From: Orobanche coerulescens
Taxonomy: Eukaryota > Streptophyta > Magnoliopsida > Lamiales > Orobanchaceae
Length of the DNA stretch: 64,000 nucleotides
Assembly (NCBI GenBank): GCA_033398695.1
Contig: CM065815.1
Span: 6,690,501-6,754,500 of the forward strand
Reading direction: 5' to 3'
The position numbers and the translations under genes were made by a program. The notes beneath the pieces are model-generated. The model made no database searches. It had not been told where the DNA came from and was given only the letters and a program-made list of their open reading frames with translations. Within the stretch, counting starts at the first letter, position 1. Each line of letters begins with the position of its first letter. This document shows positions 1-12,242 of this stretch, in pieces.

Positions 1-480
1 TTGTTCTTAAATATAAAAAAAATAATGTTCATGAATAAATTGTATTCAAATGCGATAGTTAGGTAACCAAAGTATTAATTGCAAGTATATGTAGCCCTTT
101 AAAATTTCCAGTTGATAAATATTGGATATATTTTAATATGAAAATTATTCTATATACTTGATAGTATCCATAATTTTGTACATCTATTCTTGATTATGGA
201 TAGAAAAAAGTATCCAAATGCAATATTTAGTAAATAAAATATATTTAATAATATACATATTTGTGTACATCTATTTTTATTATTGGATATAAAAAATAAC
301 GAGCAATATTAACTGATATCGAAATGCAATTTAGTATCCACACTAACTTAATAGTATCCATAGTTTATAAATCTATTTTTTATTATACATATAAACAAAT
401 TAACATCAAGAGTAATTGGTATCTAAATCCAATATTCAAGTAACCATATTACTATTTGTAAGTATCGAACTGAGATGTTT
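1..480. repeat. Degenerate AT-rich repeat, unclassified
   Basis: No gene is visible. A loosely repeated phrase (a TATCCAAATGCAATATT-like core followed by AGTAA) recurs near 45, 210, 320 and 420 with many substitutions, suggesting an old decayed tandem repeat or transposon interior. No terminal repeats were found. Confidence 0.35.
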
Positions 481-639
481 CCAGATTTTTACTGAACCAA
501 TCCAACCAAAGCCGCGACTGACCATCATCTCTCTCGATAAATCGACCACCACGTAGCCGTTCAAAATTTCGAACAACCCAAGTGTGTGACCGGCGGGGAC
601 GTATTTGCAGAGATCTAATGGATGTGCTTGCAGAGAAGA

Positions 640-885
640 AATAAATAAGAAATAAATTTACAGAGAAAAAAATAGACCTGAGGACGTATTTACAGAAAAA
701 AAAAATGAAAAGAAAACAAGGGGAGAGAGGCAGGGGGAGACACTTGAAAAAGAAGAGAAAAGAAAAGAAAAAGGGGAGAGAAGGAGAGAGTAGAGAGAGA
801 GAAACTGGCGTAGTTGTACGAGAAGAGAAGAGAAAGGAAAAGAAAAAAGAGAGAAAGGAGGAGAGGAGAGAGATGTAGAGAGAAT
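640..885. repeat. Polypurine (GA/AAAG-rich) tract
   Basis: About 245 bases are almost all purine on the + strand: runs of GAGA, AAAAGAAAAG and GGGGAGAG, with only scattered pyrimidines. No coding potential. It is low-complexity sequence, possibly the decayed tail of a retroelement. Purine asymmetry of this length can form non-B DNA, but that is inference. Confidence 0.6.
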
Positions 886-1029
886 CGTATGACTGATTTT
901 TAGTGATAAGAATAATAGTTTTTTCTTTTATTATGTTAAAACATGTGCAATACGTTATATGTGTAAATATTTTTTAGTGGATTACTTTTGTAATTAATTT
1001 GTATAAATTATATAGATGTGTAAACTCCC

Positions 1030-1685
1030 CTTAATATGGGTGCATTTAGTCTAGAGTCTGGGAATCCGACGTCTTCAGATCGGATTTCAAATTTTGATTT
1101 TTTATATTTTCGAATTTCGGATCGAATTAGATTAAATTCGTGGATTTTTTGGATTGATTCGACCGATTTGAAAAAATAAAAAGATTAATTTGTATAATAT
1201 TGCGTCTCTCTACAAAGCTAAACCTAAACACACGTCCCATATAAGTACCTACCTACCAAAAACCTCCAATAAATTTACATCTTCACCATATCACATCGTC
1301 TCCTTCTTTGTTTACCAATCACGCCTCTCATCTCCTCCGTAGCTCCGCTCAGTCACCAATTGCGCCTCCTCCTTCTCTCATCTTCCAGTTCTCCGCCTCA
1401 GTATGAATCTACTTCATTCATATTCTTAATTATATAAGTAGTCAACATTCTTTTATACTGACATTTTTTTGGATATATGGGATTTTTTAAAAAAAAGTAA
1501 TATTTAAAAAATTCCGGATTTTTCGAATCCAATTCGAGAAATCCGATCCGAATTCGGATTGATTCGAATTCAATTCTATATTTCGAATTGGGTTTCGGCT
1601 TGAGCAAAACTTGTTTAGAATTTTTGGATCAATCCAGAATTTGAATCGAACTGGATCGGATTGATCCGATGCACACCCTGATGCT
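1030..1685. mobile_element. Probable decayed hAT-like non-autonomous element
   Basis: The block is dense in CGGATC/GATCCG and TTCGAATT words in both orientations and ends with GATGCACACCCT, the mirror of a GGGTGCAT word near 1036. This resembles common plant hAT-type MITEs built of reiterated sub-terminal motifs. No convincing 8-bp target duplication was found, so the ends are uncertain. A stretch near 1200-1400 looks like unrelated inserted sequence. Confidence 0.35.
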
Positions 1686-2640
1686 ATTTATTGGTCAACC
1701 ATAACGAAGAGGTGGATTCAGATTCAAGACCGAATCGCTTGAACATCGCACGAGATAAGATGTTGCGTTTCAATTTATTTACAAGTTAGTTATATATCTC
1801 ATGAATGTTATGTGACATGTACAAGATCTTATAAAAGTATGAGGCTTTACGAAACCGTGCGTTGCATAAATTGTATTTAATTGTTGATTGCGTAAATTTG
1901 AGTAGATTGCTGGGTTGTTACCGTGATGGTAAGGTTAAAATATACAACAATGTATAACTTGGCATGCCTCGGTAGGATTTTGTTAATTTTTAGGTAGATT
2001 TATCATTTTTTTTGGGTTTATTGCGTTGCACACAGTTTGGATTTGTTTGTTCGTCGCTTGATTTATTCTGTTTTTTTATCTATTTTATGTATTATGAGTT
2101 TTTAGTATGGTAATGGCATGATCCGTGCGTTGCACGAATTATGTTGTTGAGTAACTGACTAAATTCACATGTGATTCACACAACTTTTTGTACTATGATA
2201 CATAATGCTTAAGTAAGTAGTTATGAAATAAGTTTAGTTATAAATTATATCAAAAATTAATATTTGCAAACTTAAATTAGCTAAAAAATTACACCGAATC
2301 ACCTGAGAAAGGATGGGACCATGCTTATTAACAACTATGTCAATTTTCTTATGTTGTCCGTATGTTCCTTTAGTTAAGTTGTTACAATTAATCATGGACA
2401 CATTTTAACATTCATGCAAATAAAATAGATGAAATGAAGATTAATCTTGAATAAGTTATTTTTGTTGCAGTGTAAAAATCAAGTATTGCATGTTAGTTAT
2501 CTCGATCTTAACATCTTATAAATTACATTATTTCATCCCTTTTGAAAGAGATTCACCGCAGGAGTCTAGGAATCAAATCACTAATGGTCCGTATTTGATG
2601 TTTCAAGTCGCAAACAACAAACCTTTGAATGTCCACGTTC
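1686..2640. other. Gene-free stretch with transposon debris
   Basis: No exon with coding potential is visible. Words such as CCGTGCGTTGCA (near 1855 and 2125) resemble the terminal hairpin-type words of plant Helitrons and related repeats, but no complete element can be delimited. Confidence 0.3.
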
Positions 2641-2955
2641 TTCTATATAAATTATCATTAGAGCTTTAGCCCAACACAAACTCGGAACAGGCCCGGTCTA
2701 AGCCCAACAGCACAAAATGAAAGACCCACAAACAAAATAACCGGTTATTAAACTACCACTAATCCCTAATTTTTTGTCATTACAAACCCTAACAACACAT
2801 ACATATCCGCCTCTCTTGCAGCCACAATCATCAAGATACCTCTTCTCCTTCACCGCTCTTGAAAATCGAACACATACACTACTGTATATGGTTGTTTGTT
2901 ATCGAAAAGATACATCAAACAAATGACGGCTTCAAGATCGTCTGAACGGTCTCGG
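2640..2955 (+). promoter_or_regulatory. Orphan promoter, 5'UTR and first exon
   Basis: A TATA-like TCTATATAAA near 2641 is followed by several GGCCC/AGCCCAAC words (site-II-like, near 2667-2708) and telo-box-like AAACCCTAA (near 2785). These are typical of promoters of housekeeping and translation genes in plants. An ATG at 2923 opens a short frame (MTASRSSERSR) that meets a plausible donor, CGG|GTAGGT, near 2956. No downstream exon could be identified before 4180, so this looks like a truncated gene start or a captured promoter. The gene is not recognised. Confidence 0.35.
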
Positions 2956-3169
2956 GTAGGTGATGTTTTATTTTCGGTTATGTATTACTTTGATCGAAAC
3001 AAAGGATGAATTTAAACAATATTGTTTTTGTTCGTCCTTTAATATTTCGAATAACAAAAAGAACTATGATCTACATAGATCTATGATGATTTTTGTTTCT
3101 TTCGTGTTTCGTACCACAGGAAAAAAGAAAAAAAGATCTGAGATCATTAGTTTTTTTGAGTTCGACTAA

Positions 3170-4180
3170 GTAGTGGTTGTATTGTGTGGAGAATGAGATG
3201 AGGTTAGGATAGTTTTGAATTTGTTGTCGAAGGTTTTTGATGTTGTGATAGTGTGATTAAAGGATTAGGAAAAGATAAGATCTATGAGATTAACTGAGAT
3301 CATTATCATTTTTTTTTTCATTTTTCGTTTTTTTTTGTGGTTGATTATGGATTAGATAAATAGAGGATGGTGGTGAAGATCGTTAAAAAAAAATGAGATG
3401 GTGATAGTTTTATTTATAATCTTCAAAATCCAACTGAAAAGTCTTATATTTAAAGACTTATTGATACAATCAGGATGCTTTGTATTCTTTTTTCAATACA
3501 CAAATTTATGAGTTGTGTAACTCCTCGATTGTTTGTATTCTTTGCACATGATTGTAGACATTCAATTGAGAACTCATGTGGAGCTTTCGCATGTTTGTAC
3601 CGTACTTATTTTTAGGCACATTCATTCTTTCATATTAAATTTAGCCATTCAATCTTTAAGTAGTGTAGATACCATCATTTATCTAGCTTATAATTAGTGA
3701 AAGATTAATAGCAGTCAAAATTATTGCAATTTATATATCATCTAATCTTTTTAAGATCTTTTTCTAATTTGATGAATTAATCAATTTCCATAATTTTTAT
3801 TCCTGAAATTCTGAAAATATTAGTATTTATATGATTCCTAGTATGCTTTCCAAAATATTGTTTATGTATTTGGTTTGAATACTAATATATAGTCTTAATA
3901 AATATATGAATTAATATTTTTTCCAAAAAATGTATAAATAATTGATTTTCTTAAAAAACAAAAAAACAAAAACCCTTAAACTATAATGAAAACACTACAA
4001 AAACTAAAAGAACTCCAAAAAACAAAAACTAAAAAAATTAAAAGAAATGAAAAACGAAAGAAAACGCCCTCTAAAAATTGAAAAAGAAGAAACTGAAAAT
4101 TATGGACTTCGTCTAACAACAACTTAACGAGAAGCTTTTGCATTCGCGTTTATGGTATATAGTAATTTTACATCCAAAAT
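3170..4180. other. AT-rich intergenic DNA
   Basis: About 1 kb between the orphan first exon and the 3' end of the DUF4378 gene. It holds poly-A/T runs and no recognisable element or exon. The last part presumably includes the DUF4378 gene's 3'UTR and polyadenylation region on the minus strand. Confidence 0.4.
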
Positions 4181-5693
4181 TCATAATTTCGTTAAGAACA
4201 AATCGACCAGAAACTGGTCGATTAATTCATCCAAGACCTCAACTTCCAATTCTATGGAGATCTCTTGTTGCTCTCCAAGTTTAAACTTGTTCCAAGTATC
4301 TACTCCCTTCTCCATATCCCTAACATAAACCTCCCTCTTATCCTCAAACTCCCACTCATGATAGAACTCCTTATCATCACATTCTCCATTGACCCAAGAT
4401 CTACCAAATCTCAAAATCTCATTATTGTGAAACTCATCATGCAACTTTCCATTAATGGAAAGTTCATGCATGAAAAAGTCCAACATCATCGGATGATCAT
4501 CATCGTTATGATCGGCTTGCTGCTGGATTTGGCGAATATGGGTGATTAGCAACTGCTTTGCTATCTCTTCGGTTGCTGCAATGTCGGCTTCGCATGTGAA
4601 ACTATGTCTCCGAATTGTTTGTTTCGATTTCACATCGATCATGTCGCCGGGTTCTTGACTTCTTCGCATCAGCAGGCGTCTCGCCCCTGCAAATCGATGA
4701 TGCATGATCTGTTATTGTCCGGGGAACGAAGATATATACAGATATAATTGATTAAAAAGATACAAAAGCATGAATACTTGGATTATCTTAGTACATAGTT
4801 ACTAATATTCCAATGATGCTTTATTACTTTTGAACACATAAATATGTAATGTGTCTATTAAATTTATGTAAAAGGTAGACCTGACAATTCGTTCGTGTCG
4901 TGTATTTTAGTGTCGTGTACTTTCGTGTTTTGTGTATCAAAAGTTCAAACCCATACACGACACTAAATGAATTTGTGTCATGTCATGTCGTGTACTGCGC
5001 AAATTCGTGTCGTTTCGTGTCGTGTTTTCGTGTCAGGCACGTAATATAAATAAATATTAAAATATTATAAAAAATAATAATTTTAATATTATAATATTAT
5101 TTTTATAGGTTTTAGTAGACGAAATGAAATGAATGGCAACGAATACACGAATGTTTACACGAAATTTATGAAAATTAACATTATATTTTCAAATTTTAAA
5201 GTTTAGTATAAACCGAATTCATAAAATATATATTTTTATTAAATTAAATATAAAATATTATATTTATTTATTTATTTATTTCGTGTACCTCGTGTCGTGT
5301 CGTGTACTCAAAGGGTAAACACAAAACCGACACTAAATCTCGGTCGTGTACTTTCGTGTTCGTGTATTTTCGTGTCGTGTACTCAAAATGCAAACTCAAA
5401 CACTAAATTTTCGTGTCGTTTTCGTGTCGTGTTTTCGTGTCGTGTGGTAAATTGCCAGGTCTAGTAAAAGGTAATCCGTCATTCACCATATAAATCTCAA
5501 ATTATTTTTCTACAAATAACACATAATAGAAAAATAAGGAAAAGTAATAATAGAAAAGATATATTGGACAGCATGCAATCAAATAATATTTTAATTTATA
5601 ATAAAAAATTAATTTGCAAAAATATTATATTATAGGTATTAAAATTTATTTTAAAAGTAGTCGTCCGATGAAAATAAAAATAAAAATAGAAAG

Positions 5694-5729
<36 letters not shown>

Positions 5730-7250
5730 GATAAGTCTAAGAGGAATTAAAGCCTTGCATACTTTCAAAATTGGCAATGGATGGATGAAAAGGAGAGGTA
5801 GACTCTGGAAATGGAGAATCAAGAACTGAAACTGGGCTTTTCTGCTCACATTCTTCAGTTGACCAATCCCCCTATTATCATATCACAGAACAATACAGTA
5901 AGATTTATTTATCCACACATTGCATTACTATAATATTTTTTTTATATTTCGTTCTGCTCGATAAAAGCTTGTTCAAACTCGGCTCGATTACTAATTAAAT
6001 CAAGTTTAAAGCTCAGTAAAATTTCAAACAAGTTTGAAGAGACACATGCAGTATTCGGTTTGTTCGGTTTGATTTACTTCTAATTGTGTCTATTTAATTT
6101 AAACAGTGTCTAATATGTATATTTTTTTTTACAAAGCATACATCTATACTATATAATACTTATCCCTCTTAATTTAATGTGGAAGGGAATTTAATTGTAA
6201 CTTTTAATTGTAAATATATGAAGAGACTATTTTAATTGTAACTTTTAATGTAAATAAACTAATTTAAATACAAAAGTTATGATAAACATCACAATGCAAA
6301 TGCACCTTCTAATACACAAGGTAATTAAAATGAACTTTTAAATGATAGTATAAATTACAAGATGGTTAAATTTTAGCTATAAAATCTTAGATACAATCGG
6401 TGCATCGCATGGGTTGAATAAACCAAAAACAACCCCGGAGCAACATACGGGTTAGTAAAGCATCATTTCATATAACTAATTACATAGACTAAAATAAAAG
6501 GACAATAACAATAAAATACATATAAACTTTTCTAAAAGCGTTTAAATTTAAATCGTCATCTCGTTCATTCATACTGTCACAACATTACGTACAAAACACG
6601 TAGATATTCAACCAAAGACCGTGTATCGCACGAGTTGGATAATGCCTCGTTTAATTTAAAACCCAAATAATAAATTTAATATTTTAATTTATGAGTCCCC
6701 CAAAAGAAAATGGTAAAAACTAAAAAAAAGTTACCTTGGTAGTCCTCATTAATGCAGCATTTGTGCCAAGAAAATCACCTTCGCACCAGCTAGACGCCCT
6801 CTTCCCGCAAGAACTGGTGGCGGCCGTCCGATTGGGGGACGACGGAGAATCCGACGGCGTGGATTCGTCCTCAACCACGTCCCTAAACGATCTCGACCGC
6901 AAGATGTCCTTCACTTTGAATCCGCCCTCCGCCGTTATTACATCTCCGTAAATGACATTCTTGCCCTCACCGGGCAAATTTCTTGAACTGCTCCTAGTTA
7001 GAACTGCCAGCGGAGATTTAAGAGACGCGAGGTGCAAGAACCTAACAACGTTCATCAGTTTGCGGATGGCGGAGGTTTTCTTTGCGGCGGCTAAGACGGC
7101 CGGCGGCGCCGGCTTGTTTGACTTTGAAGGAGTCGTTGACTTGCATGGTTTCATTGAGGAAGAAGAAGATGAGGGCGTGCATGGATATAACTGGTAATAA
7201 TCATCTCGGAGGAAATCTTTGAGCATCATGGGCCGATCTAAAAAAGCCAT
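4181..7250 (-). CDS. DUF4378 domain-containing protein, three exons
   Basis: Exons on the minus strand are 7250-6735, 5871-5763 and 4686-4181; all junctions are GT-AG and keep frame (phases 0 and 1), giving about 376 residues. The N-terminus is MAFLDRPMMLKDFLRDDYYQ, followed by Ser- and Pro-rich stretches and a VKDILRSRSFRDVVED motif. Exon 2 encodes EQKSPVSVLDSPFPE, the hallmark conserved block of DUF4378 proteins, and exon 3 ends with the acidic ELEVEVLDELIDQFLVDLF helix typical of that domain's C-terminus. The family is plant-specific; some larger relatives (TRM/LONGIFOLIA type) are linked to microtubules and organ shape, but no activity can be assigned here. Intron 1 holds decayed repeats and intron 2 holds a 588-bp hAT element. 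Exon 1 contains the left breakpoint (7074) of the large duplication, so this is the only intact copy in the window. Family call strong, function unknown. Confidence 0.8.
4876..5463. mobile_element. hAT non-autonomous element in DUF4378 intron 2
   Basis: Ends are TAGACCTGACAATTCG and, inverted, TTGCCAGGTCTA, flanked by a perfect 8-bp target duplication GTAAAAGG (4868-4875 and 5464-5471). The interior is packed with TTCGTGTCGTG-type sub-terminal repeats. There is no transposase frame. An 8-bp duplication plus reiterated sub-terminal words indicates hAT. It lies between exons 3 and 2 of the host gene and does not touch splice sites. Confidence 0.85.
5694..5730. repeat. (TA)n-(GT)n microsatellite
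   Basis: A run of TATATA followed directly by GTGTGTGTG, inside intron 2 of the DUF4378 gene, just downstream of exon 2 in gene orientation. Confidence 0.8.
5940..6700. other. Intron 1 of DUF4378 gene with Helitron-like remnants
   Basis: The interval lies within the 863-base intron between exons 1 and 2. A TC-initial TCTATACTATATAATAC at 6143 resembles Helitron 5' ends, and GTGCATCGCATGGG (near 6400) and GTGTATCGCACGAG (near 6620) resemble Helitron 3' hairpin words. No complete CTRRT terminus was found, so this is a decayed or composite remnant. Confidence 0.35.
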
Positions 7251-7499
7251 AAGTGGTTAATTTTTGGTTTTTACTACAGTAAATTATATGAATGGATTGG
7301 TAGTAATTTCTTACATTTATAGTGGAGAGAGGAGACGTCGTGCGGTAGGAGAAAATGGACAAACGACACGTGTGGGAAGCATGGATCCTTCTTTAGCCAT
7401 CAAATTTTGTTTTTTATTTATTTTATTTTACAACTGATTAGGATGTGATTTGATATGATGTGATGTGATCTCACTAACTTATTATAATATATACAATTA

Positions 7500-7757
7500 A
7501 CCTCGACATTTGGGAAATTGGACCACTAAGGAAGACTATACTAGTCGCACTCAGAGCTCCCATCCCCGATCCGAAAGAAATTGGTGGAGGAATTAAATCA
7601 TAGTGACTCAACGGTCCACTAAGTGAGAGGAACAGTGCCTGGTGCCCACAAGGAATTATCCCCCATATTGGAGGGATAAAACTCTCACACTACGACTGCC
7701 AGGACTCGAACATGCGTCCTTGTAGCAATCTGCCACCCAGGAACCAGTTGAGCTCCA
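7500..7757 (-). mobile_element. Probable tRNA-derived SINE
   Basis: Read on the minus strand, the block starts GGAGCTCAACTGGTT (A-box-like) and about 50 bases later has GTTCGAGTCCTGGCAG, a good match to the RNA polymerase III B box. A tRNA-unrelated body follows. No clean target duplication or A-tail was identified. Its counterpart at about 45480-45700 is the most divergent patch of the whole duplication. Confidence 0.5.
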
Positions 7758-7815
7758 CTTTCAAAATGATCATACATATCAATGGAATGGTTGATTGGAT
7801 GATTGTTAAATATTA

Positions 7816-7972
7816 CTCCCTCCGTCCGCCACTCATGTACAATAATTTCTTTTTTCGTCCGTCCGCAACCTATGTGTATTTCCCCTAATAATACATCCTA
7901 CCAACTAAATCAACTGAAATATTAAAACCCGTGCTAATCAAAACAATGTACATAATTGATGGACGGAGGGAG
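7816..7972. mobile_element. Stowaway (Tc1/mariner) MITE
   Basis: Terminal inverted repeats CTCCCTCCGTCC and GGACGGAGGGAG are flanked by TA on each side (7814-7815 and 7973-7974). The 157-bp length, TA duplication and CTCCCTCCGT terminus are diagnostic of Stowaway MITEs. No coding capacity. Confidence 0.93.
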
Positions 7973-8199
7973 TATGAAGTTGATTGTTGAAATCATTGAG
8001 ATATTTATTGATCCTAATTTGGGAATATTCAATTAAATTTTTTTCGAGACGTTTATGAAAAATATTTTCATTCTATTTTTAGTCCGAATGGGAAAATAAA
8101 CACCATTTTAAATAATATTACTAAATAGTTTCACAAACTCATTTTGTGCACCTAAATTTGGGTACATAAATACAATTCTTTTGCATGATTTTAATTTCT

Positions 8200-8912
8200 T
8201 TATTTGTCTTTCATGGTGATTTTGCGCACTCGTAGCCAATTATTATAGTTCGGTTATGCAAACTAAACTGATTCATACCAATTATTTTAGTTCGGTTATG
8301 CAAACTACACTGATTCATCGTGTGGATCTTTCTTAGCCATAACAAAAACTTCAAAAGTTTCATAAAAAAATAACCAACTCTAATAAGTGATCGGAAATTA
8401 GTTTTCTTAGTCATATGAAACAATTTGGGACTCAAGATAAATCTTCTGGCTCAAATCACTGTTGAATTCGATGTTTGGACATATCATTAGTGAGGACTCT
8501 TTTGACTTTCATAAGATTGTATTTGTAAGCTTGTTTCAACAAATGCTTAAAATAAATAAAAATTATCAAGAGTATGAAGTGTTGCTTAAACACTAAACAA
8601 GATAATTTTTAGTAATGTTATTAGAGATGAAGTGTTACAATATTTTCAAAATAGGAGTCTCAGTAATAATGTTACTATTGTAATTTATAGATACCAAGTA
8701 TTTGAAAGTCTTGTTGTATGGGATATTACTCATAGTATTATTATGCCTGCTAACTGCGCTGTCGAGACACGTCAAACTTAAATATTTGTAGACTCTCTTG
8801 ACTTGCTTATACTAAATAGTAGTATTGACGAGTAAGTGTCGAACCATAGGGAACAGATGAATTAGTTGTATTTACTGAATTCAATATTTATCGAAAATAA
8901 AAATATTAATGC

Positions 8913-8947
<35 letters not shown>

Positions 8948-10560
8948 TGGGGGTTTGGTTGATTTAAAGTAAACAAGATAAAATAAAATAACAAGTAAGC
9001 ACTTATCTTTCCTTTATTCCCAATGAATTCTTACTCAAAAGTCAACAACAAGCTCTCTTAACCCTATCGTTTCTTAAGTCTATTTAATTAAAATAAACTC
9101 TTTAATTAAACCTATCTAGACGAAAGATTCAAAACTAACTCTTTAAATCTTGTTCGTTAGATGCATTAATTAAAAACCAGATCGATGGAAATAGACAAGA
9201 TATTGAGTTTACAAGTTCGATCAAAGGAATTTTGACTTTGTGTTATCCAATTCATAAAAATTAATTGTTGCTACTTATGAATCTAGAGCTATAACGATTA
9301 CGTAATACAACCCTAGATCGGCAAAAGATATAAAAACTCCAATTAAGTTGACGAGATTAATTAAAGTAAATTATATCAAAATAAATCTGCTCAATAACCC
9401 AAAAATAATTCAAGCGAAATAAGTCGAGAACATGCTACGGAATTAAAACATAAATAATATAGATACGAGCTCAAACATCCCTAAGAACTGGAATAAGGAA
9501 TTTAACCGGACATGGTGGCTGGAAAAGACATAGAATTACTCATAAATAATAATAGAATAAAGTCGATGAAGTAGATTTAGTTTTCTACTTGGTTGTGATG
9601 ATGCTCCTTCGTCCGCCTTGATGCTGCCCTTTTTGCTTGTGTAGGCTCGATGGTGGGAGATCTAGATGTAGGGAAAATTAAGGTGGAGAGCACTACAAGA
9701 AAAACACCTATCAGCAACCAAAAATATCAGCGACCGCAAAATCCATCGCTAATTGTTATGGATGTGATGATAAATCTCTTCTCCGATTGTTTTGGCCTCC
9801 TTATATAGGTATGAGCAGCTCCCTATCATTGGTATGGGCTATTAGAGTCGTGTTTAATTCTTTTCTGGGTCTCAAGTAAATAAATCACGAAACTAAATCA
9901 GCTCGGTGTCTGTTTGAAACTGGGTGACCCAATGTGCTCTGTTGCAACTTGTTTTTCAGATCCAAATTTCCTTGGGCATTCTTCTAGGCGCCCTAATGAT
10001 TATTCTAATTTCAAAGATGGTCCAAAAACCTGAAATAATTAATCAATAGATCTACTTGGTGAAGTAAAGTGCTTTCATAATTCAAATATGTAGGAAAATA
10101 ACAAATTGTGATAAAATAAAGATAATAAAACTATGCAATTAACATGGAATTAGTCACTATTTTCTACTGATCACCTGCATTTAAATTTTACAGGCTCGAA
10201 TATACTTTTGCGTACGCTACATTTCGCTCCTAATTGGCTAACTCGTGAACCGTTGCACATCAAATTTTCCCAAAATCTAATTTATTGATATATATATATA
10301 TATATGGATCAATATAATTCGATCAAATTTCTGAATGGTGTTCAAACATATATAAAGTGATCGAATCAAATCCAGATGATGATGCTGTCGACCATGCAAC
10401 TTTTGATTAATTAGTTGCATTGCTATGCCCGAAGGGCATTCCATATATTTTATTATCAAGATGCAAGGAACAATACTATTGTAATAGTTCGAGGTTATTT
10501 GTCTGTTGAAGAAAGATTTTTATGTGATTTGATTTGATCAAAATTCATGGCATCGGGTCA
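8200..10560. other. Gene-free repeat-like block
   Basis: No convincing exon. It contains an (AAT)n microsatellite (about 8914-8945), a CACTA-type terminus at 9695, and a long AT-rich stretch whose words (GTGTCGAACCATAGGGAAC near 8838; TAGTCACTATTTTCTACTGATC near 10151) look like a decayed LTR- or LARD-type non-coding retroelement. That classification is a guess. The whole block is duplicated at about 46140-48500. Confidence 0.4.
9695..9775 (+). mobile_element. Solo CACTA-type terminus
   Basis: CACTACAAGAAAAACACC is the classic plant CACTA (En/Spm) terminal sequence, followed by short sub-terminal words (ATCAGCAACC, ATCAGCGACCG). No matching inverted end was found, so this is a fragment. Its counterpart lies near 47630. 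Confidence 0.6.
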
Positions 10561-10578
10561 GGTAATCAGGTAATATAT

Positions 10579-11063
10579 TAGGGCTGACAATTTTCGACAC
10601 GACATGATAGCCCGACACGAACACGCACAAAATTATTGGGTTAGTGTTTGACCTTATCGTATTCGTGTTCTTATCGTGTCGACACGATAAGAACACGCTA
10701 ATTTCGTGTCGGGTTCGTGTAACACGATAACTTTCGTGTTCGTATCGTGTCGTGTCGCGTTCGTGTAACCAGATTATATTTATATATTTTTAGCATTAAT
10801 TTTATTATCATTTTAAATGTTTTTAGTTTATTTTCTAATTTTTTATTTGAGTTTATCGATTCGTGTCGTATCGTGTCGTGTCAACACGAAAAATATCGTG
10901 TCATATCGTGTTTGTGTCGTGTCCGTATTTCAACCTTTCGTGCCATGTTCGTGTTCGTGTCTGCCATATACTTAACGGGCCGTGTTCGTGTTTGGCCTGA
11001 TCGTATTGCGTCGTTATCGTGTCGACCCGATAACGACCCGACACGCACGAATTGCCAGCCCTA
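10579..11063. mobile_element. hAT non-autonomous element, CGTGTCG-rich
   Basis: Ends TAGGGCTGACAATTTT and, inverted, AATTGCCAGCCCTA with an 8-bp target duplication TAATATAT/TAATATAC (10571-10578, 11064-11071; one mismatch). The 485-bp interior is a lattice of CGTGTCG/CGACACG words in both orientations. The long open frame across it arises from the repeats and is not a gene. A second copy of equal length lies at 48514-48998. It is related in design to the 4876-5463 element. Confidence 0.85.
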
Positions 11064-11079
11064 TAATATACTATACCCA

Positions 11080-12230
11080 TACCCTACTCGTACCCGATCG
11101 TAAAATTTCGGGTTCGACCGATACCCGACCCTATTACGAATTTATCGGACGGATATGATCGGGTACGGATAAAATTGACATCCCTAATAAATACAAACTT
11201 CCTATGTCTCATTTGAAGTGCAATATATTTGATAAAATTGATGTATTTCAAAAAAATGATTGACTGTGATCGATTTATAAATTTTGTAAGTATTGATCAT
11301 GAGTGTGTGTTGTAGATTAAAAAATAAAAAATATTGACGTAAGATGAAAATAAAAAGTAAAAAGTATTTATTTGATGTATTTAATAAAATATCGGAGAAT
11401 ACTTTATTTTTTTCGTTATAAAATATTTACTATAATATATAGTTGTTCAACGTTACAAACATGTTTAAGAACAAATTAGAATAGTTGTTTAAGAAAATTG
11501 GGCGTAACTAATGCCTATTAATATATGCTTACGTGCACAAATAAAATAATTGATTAAAATGTATGAATTGGCACTAGCAAAAGGTACAAGAGAGTGGTCA
11601 ACGATTGACATGTTTATTAATGTTATCATTGTATATACAAAAGTGTCGAAACAAATCGAATGATATTTGTCAATAAAATAAAATATTGTGGGAAAATGAA
11701 TTATTTATGTATTTTCTGATACGATGCGATGTGACATTGAACTCATAAATTAATTCACATGGTATATAAGTATATTTTTTCCCCTACAATGAACTAAAAT
11801 CCTTGAAGATTACGAAATCTTAAAAATCCTAAATTAAAATGAATAAAAAAAAACTAAAACAATGAAGAAACACAACCATAAAAAACTGAAATAAAAAATA
11901 CTAAATAATTAAAAAAAATTAAGATAACCACATGCGGATATGGTAATCATGTAGTTACATTAGAACTTCAAAAAAAAAAAAGAAGTAAGAATTCGGGAGA
12001 AAAAAAGGAAAAAAAACAACATAAAACCCCCTAAAATTATGAAATTCTAAGAAAATTGAAGGAACTAAACAACCGAAGCCTTAAAGAAATTACAATTTAG
12101 ATTTCATCTCATGAATGTACTGTCCCCATTTCGAAATATAAGCCCTCCGACTTTCTTAAGATTAAACTTTGACTATTTAGTTCGTTTTAGATATTCTTCC
12201 ATCGATAAAAGACATAGGGCTGTTTACATT
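11080..12230. other. AT-rich intergenic DNA
   Basis: No exon or delimitable element. Poly-A rich stretches near 11840-12030 and scattered decayed MITE-like words (near 11200 and 12120). Duplicated at about 49015-50165. Confidence 0.4.
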
Positions 12231-12242
12231 CGACTTAATGGG

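Noticed and set aside
5646..5849. Independent small gene near 5849 on the minus strand
   Set aside because: A different frame of the same stretch encodes DUF4378 exon 2 with the SPVSVLD motif and phase-matched splice sites.
6736..7197. Plus-strand open frames opposite DUF4378 exon 1
   Set aside because: They are antisense shadows of a well-supported minus-strand exon with conserved family motifs and good splice sites.
10747..11103. 118-residue open frame over the CGTGTCG-rich block
   Set aside because: It is produced by reiterated words inside a hAT element with clear termini and an 8-bp duplication; its composition is repeat-driven and not protein-like.
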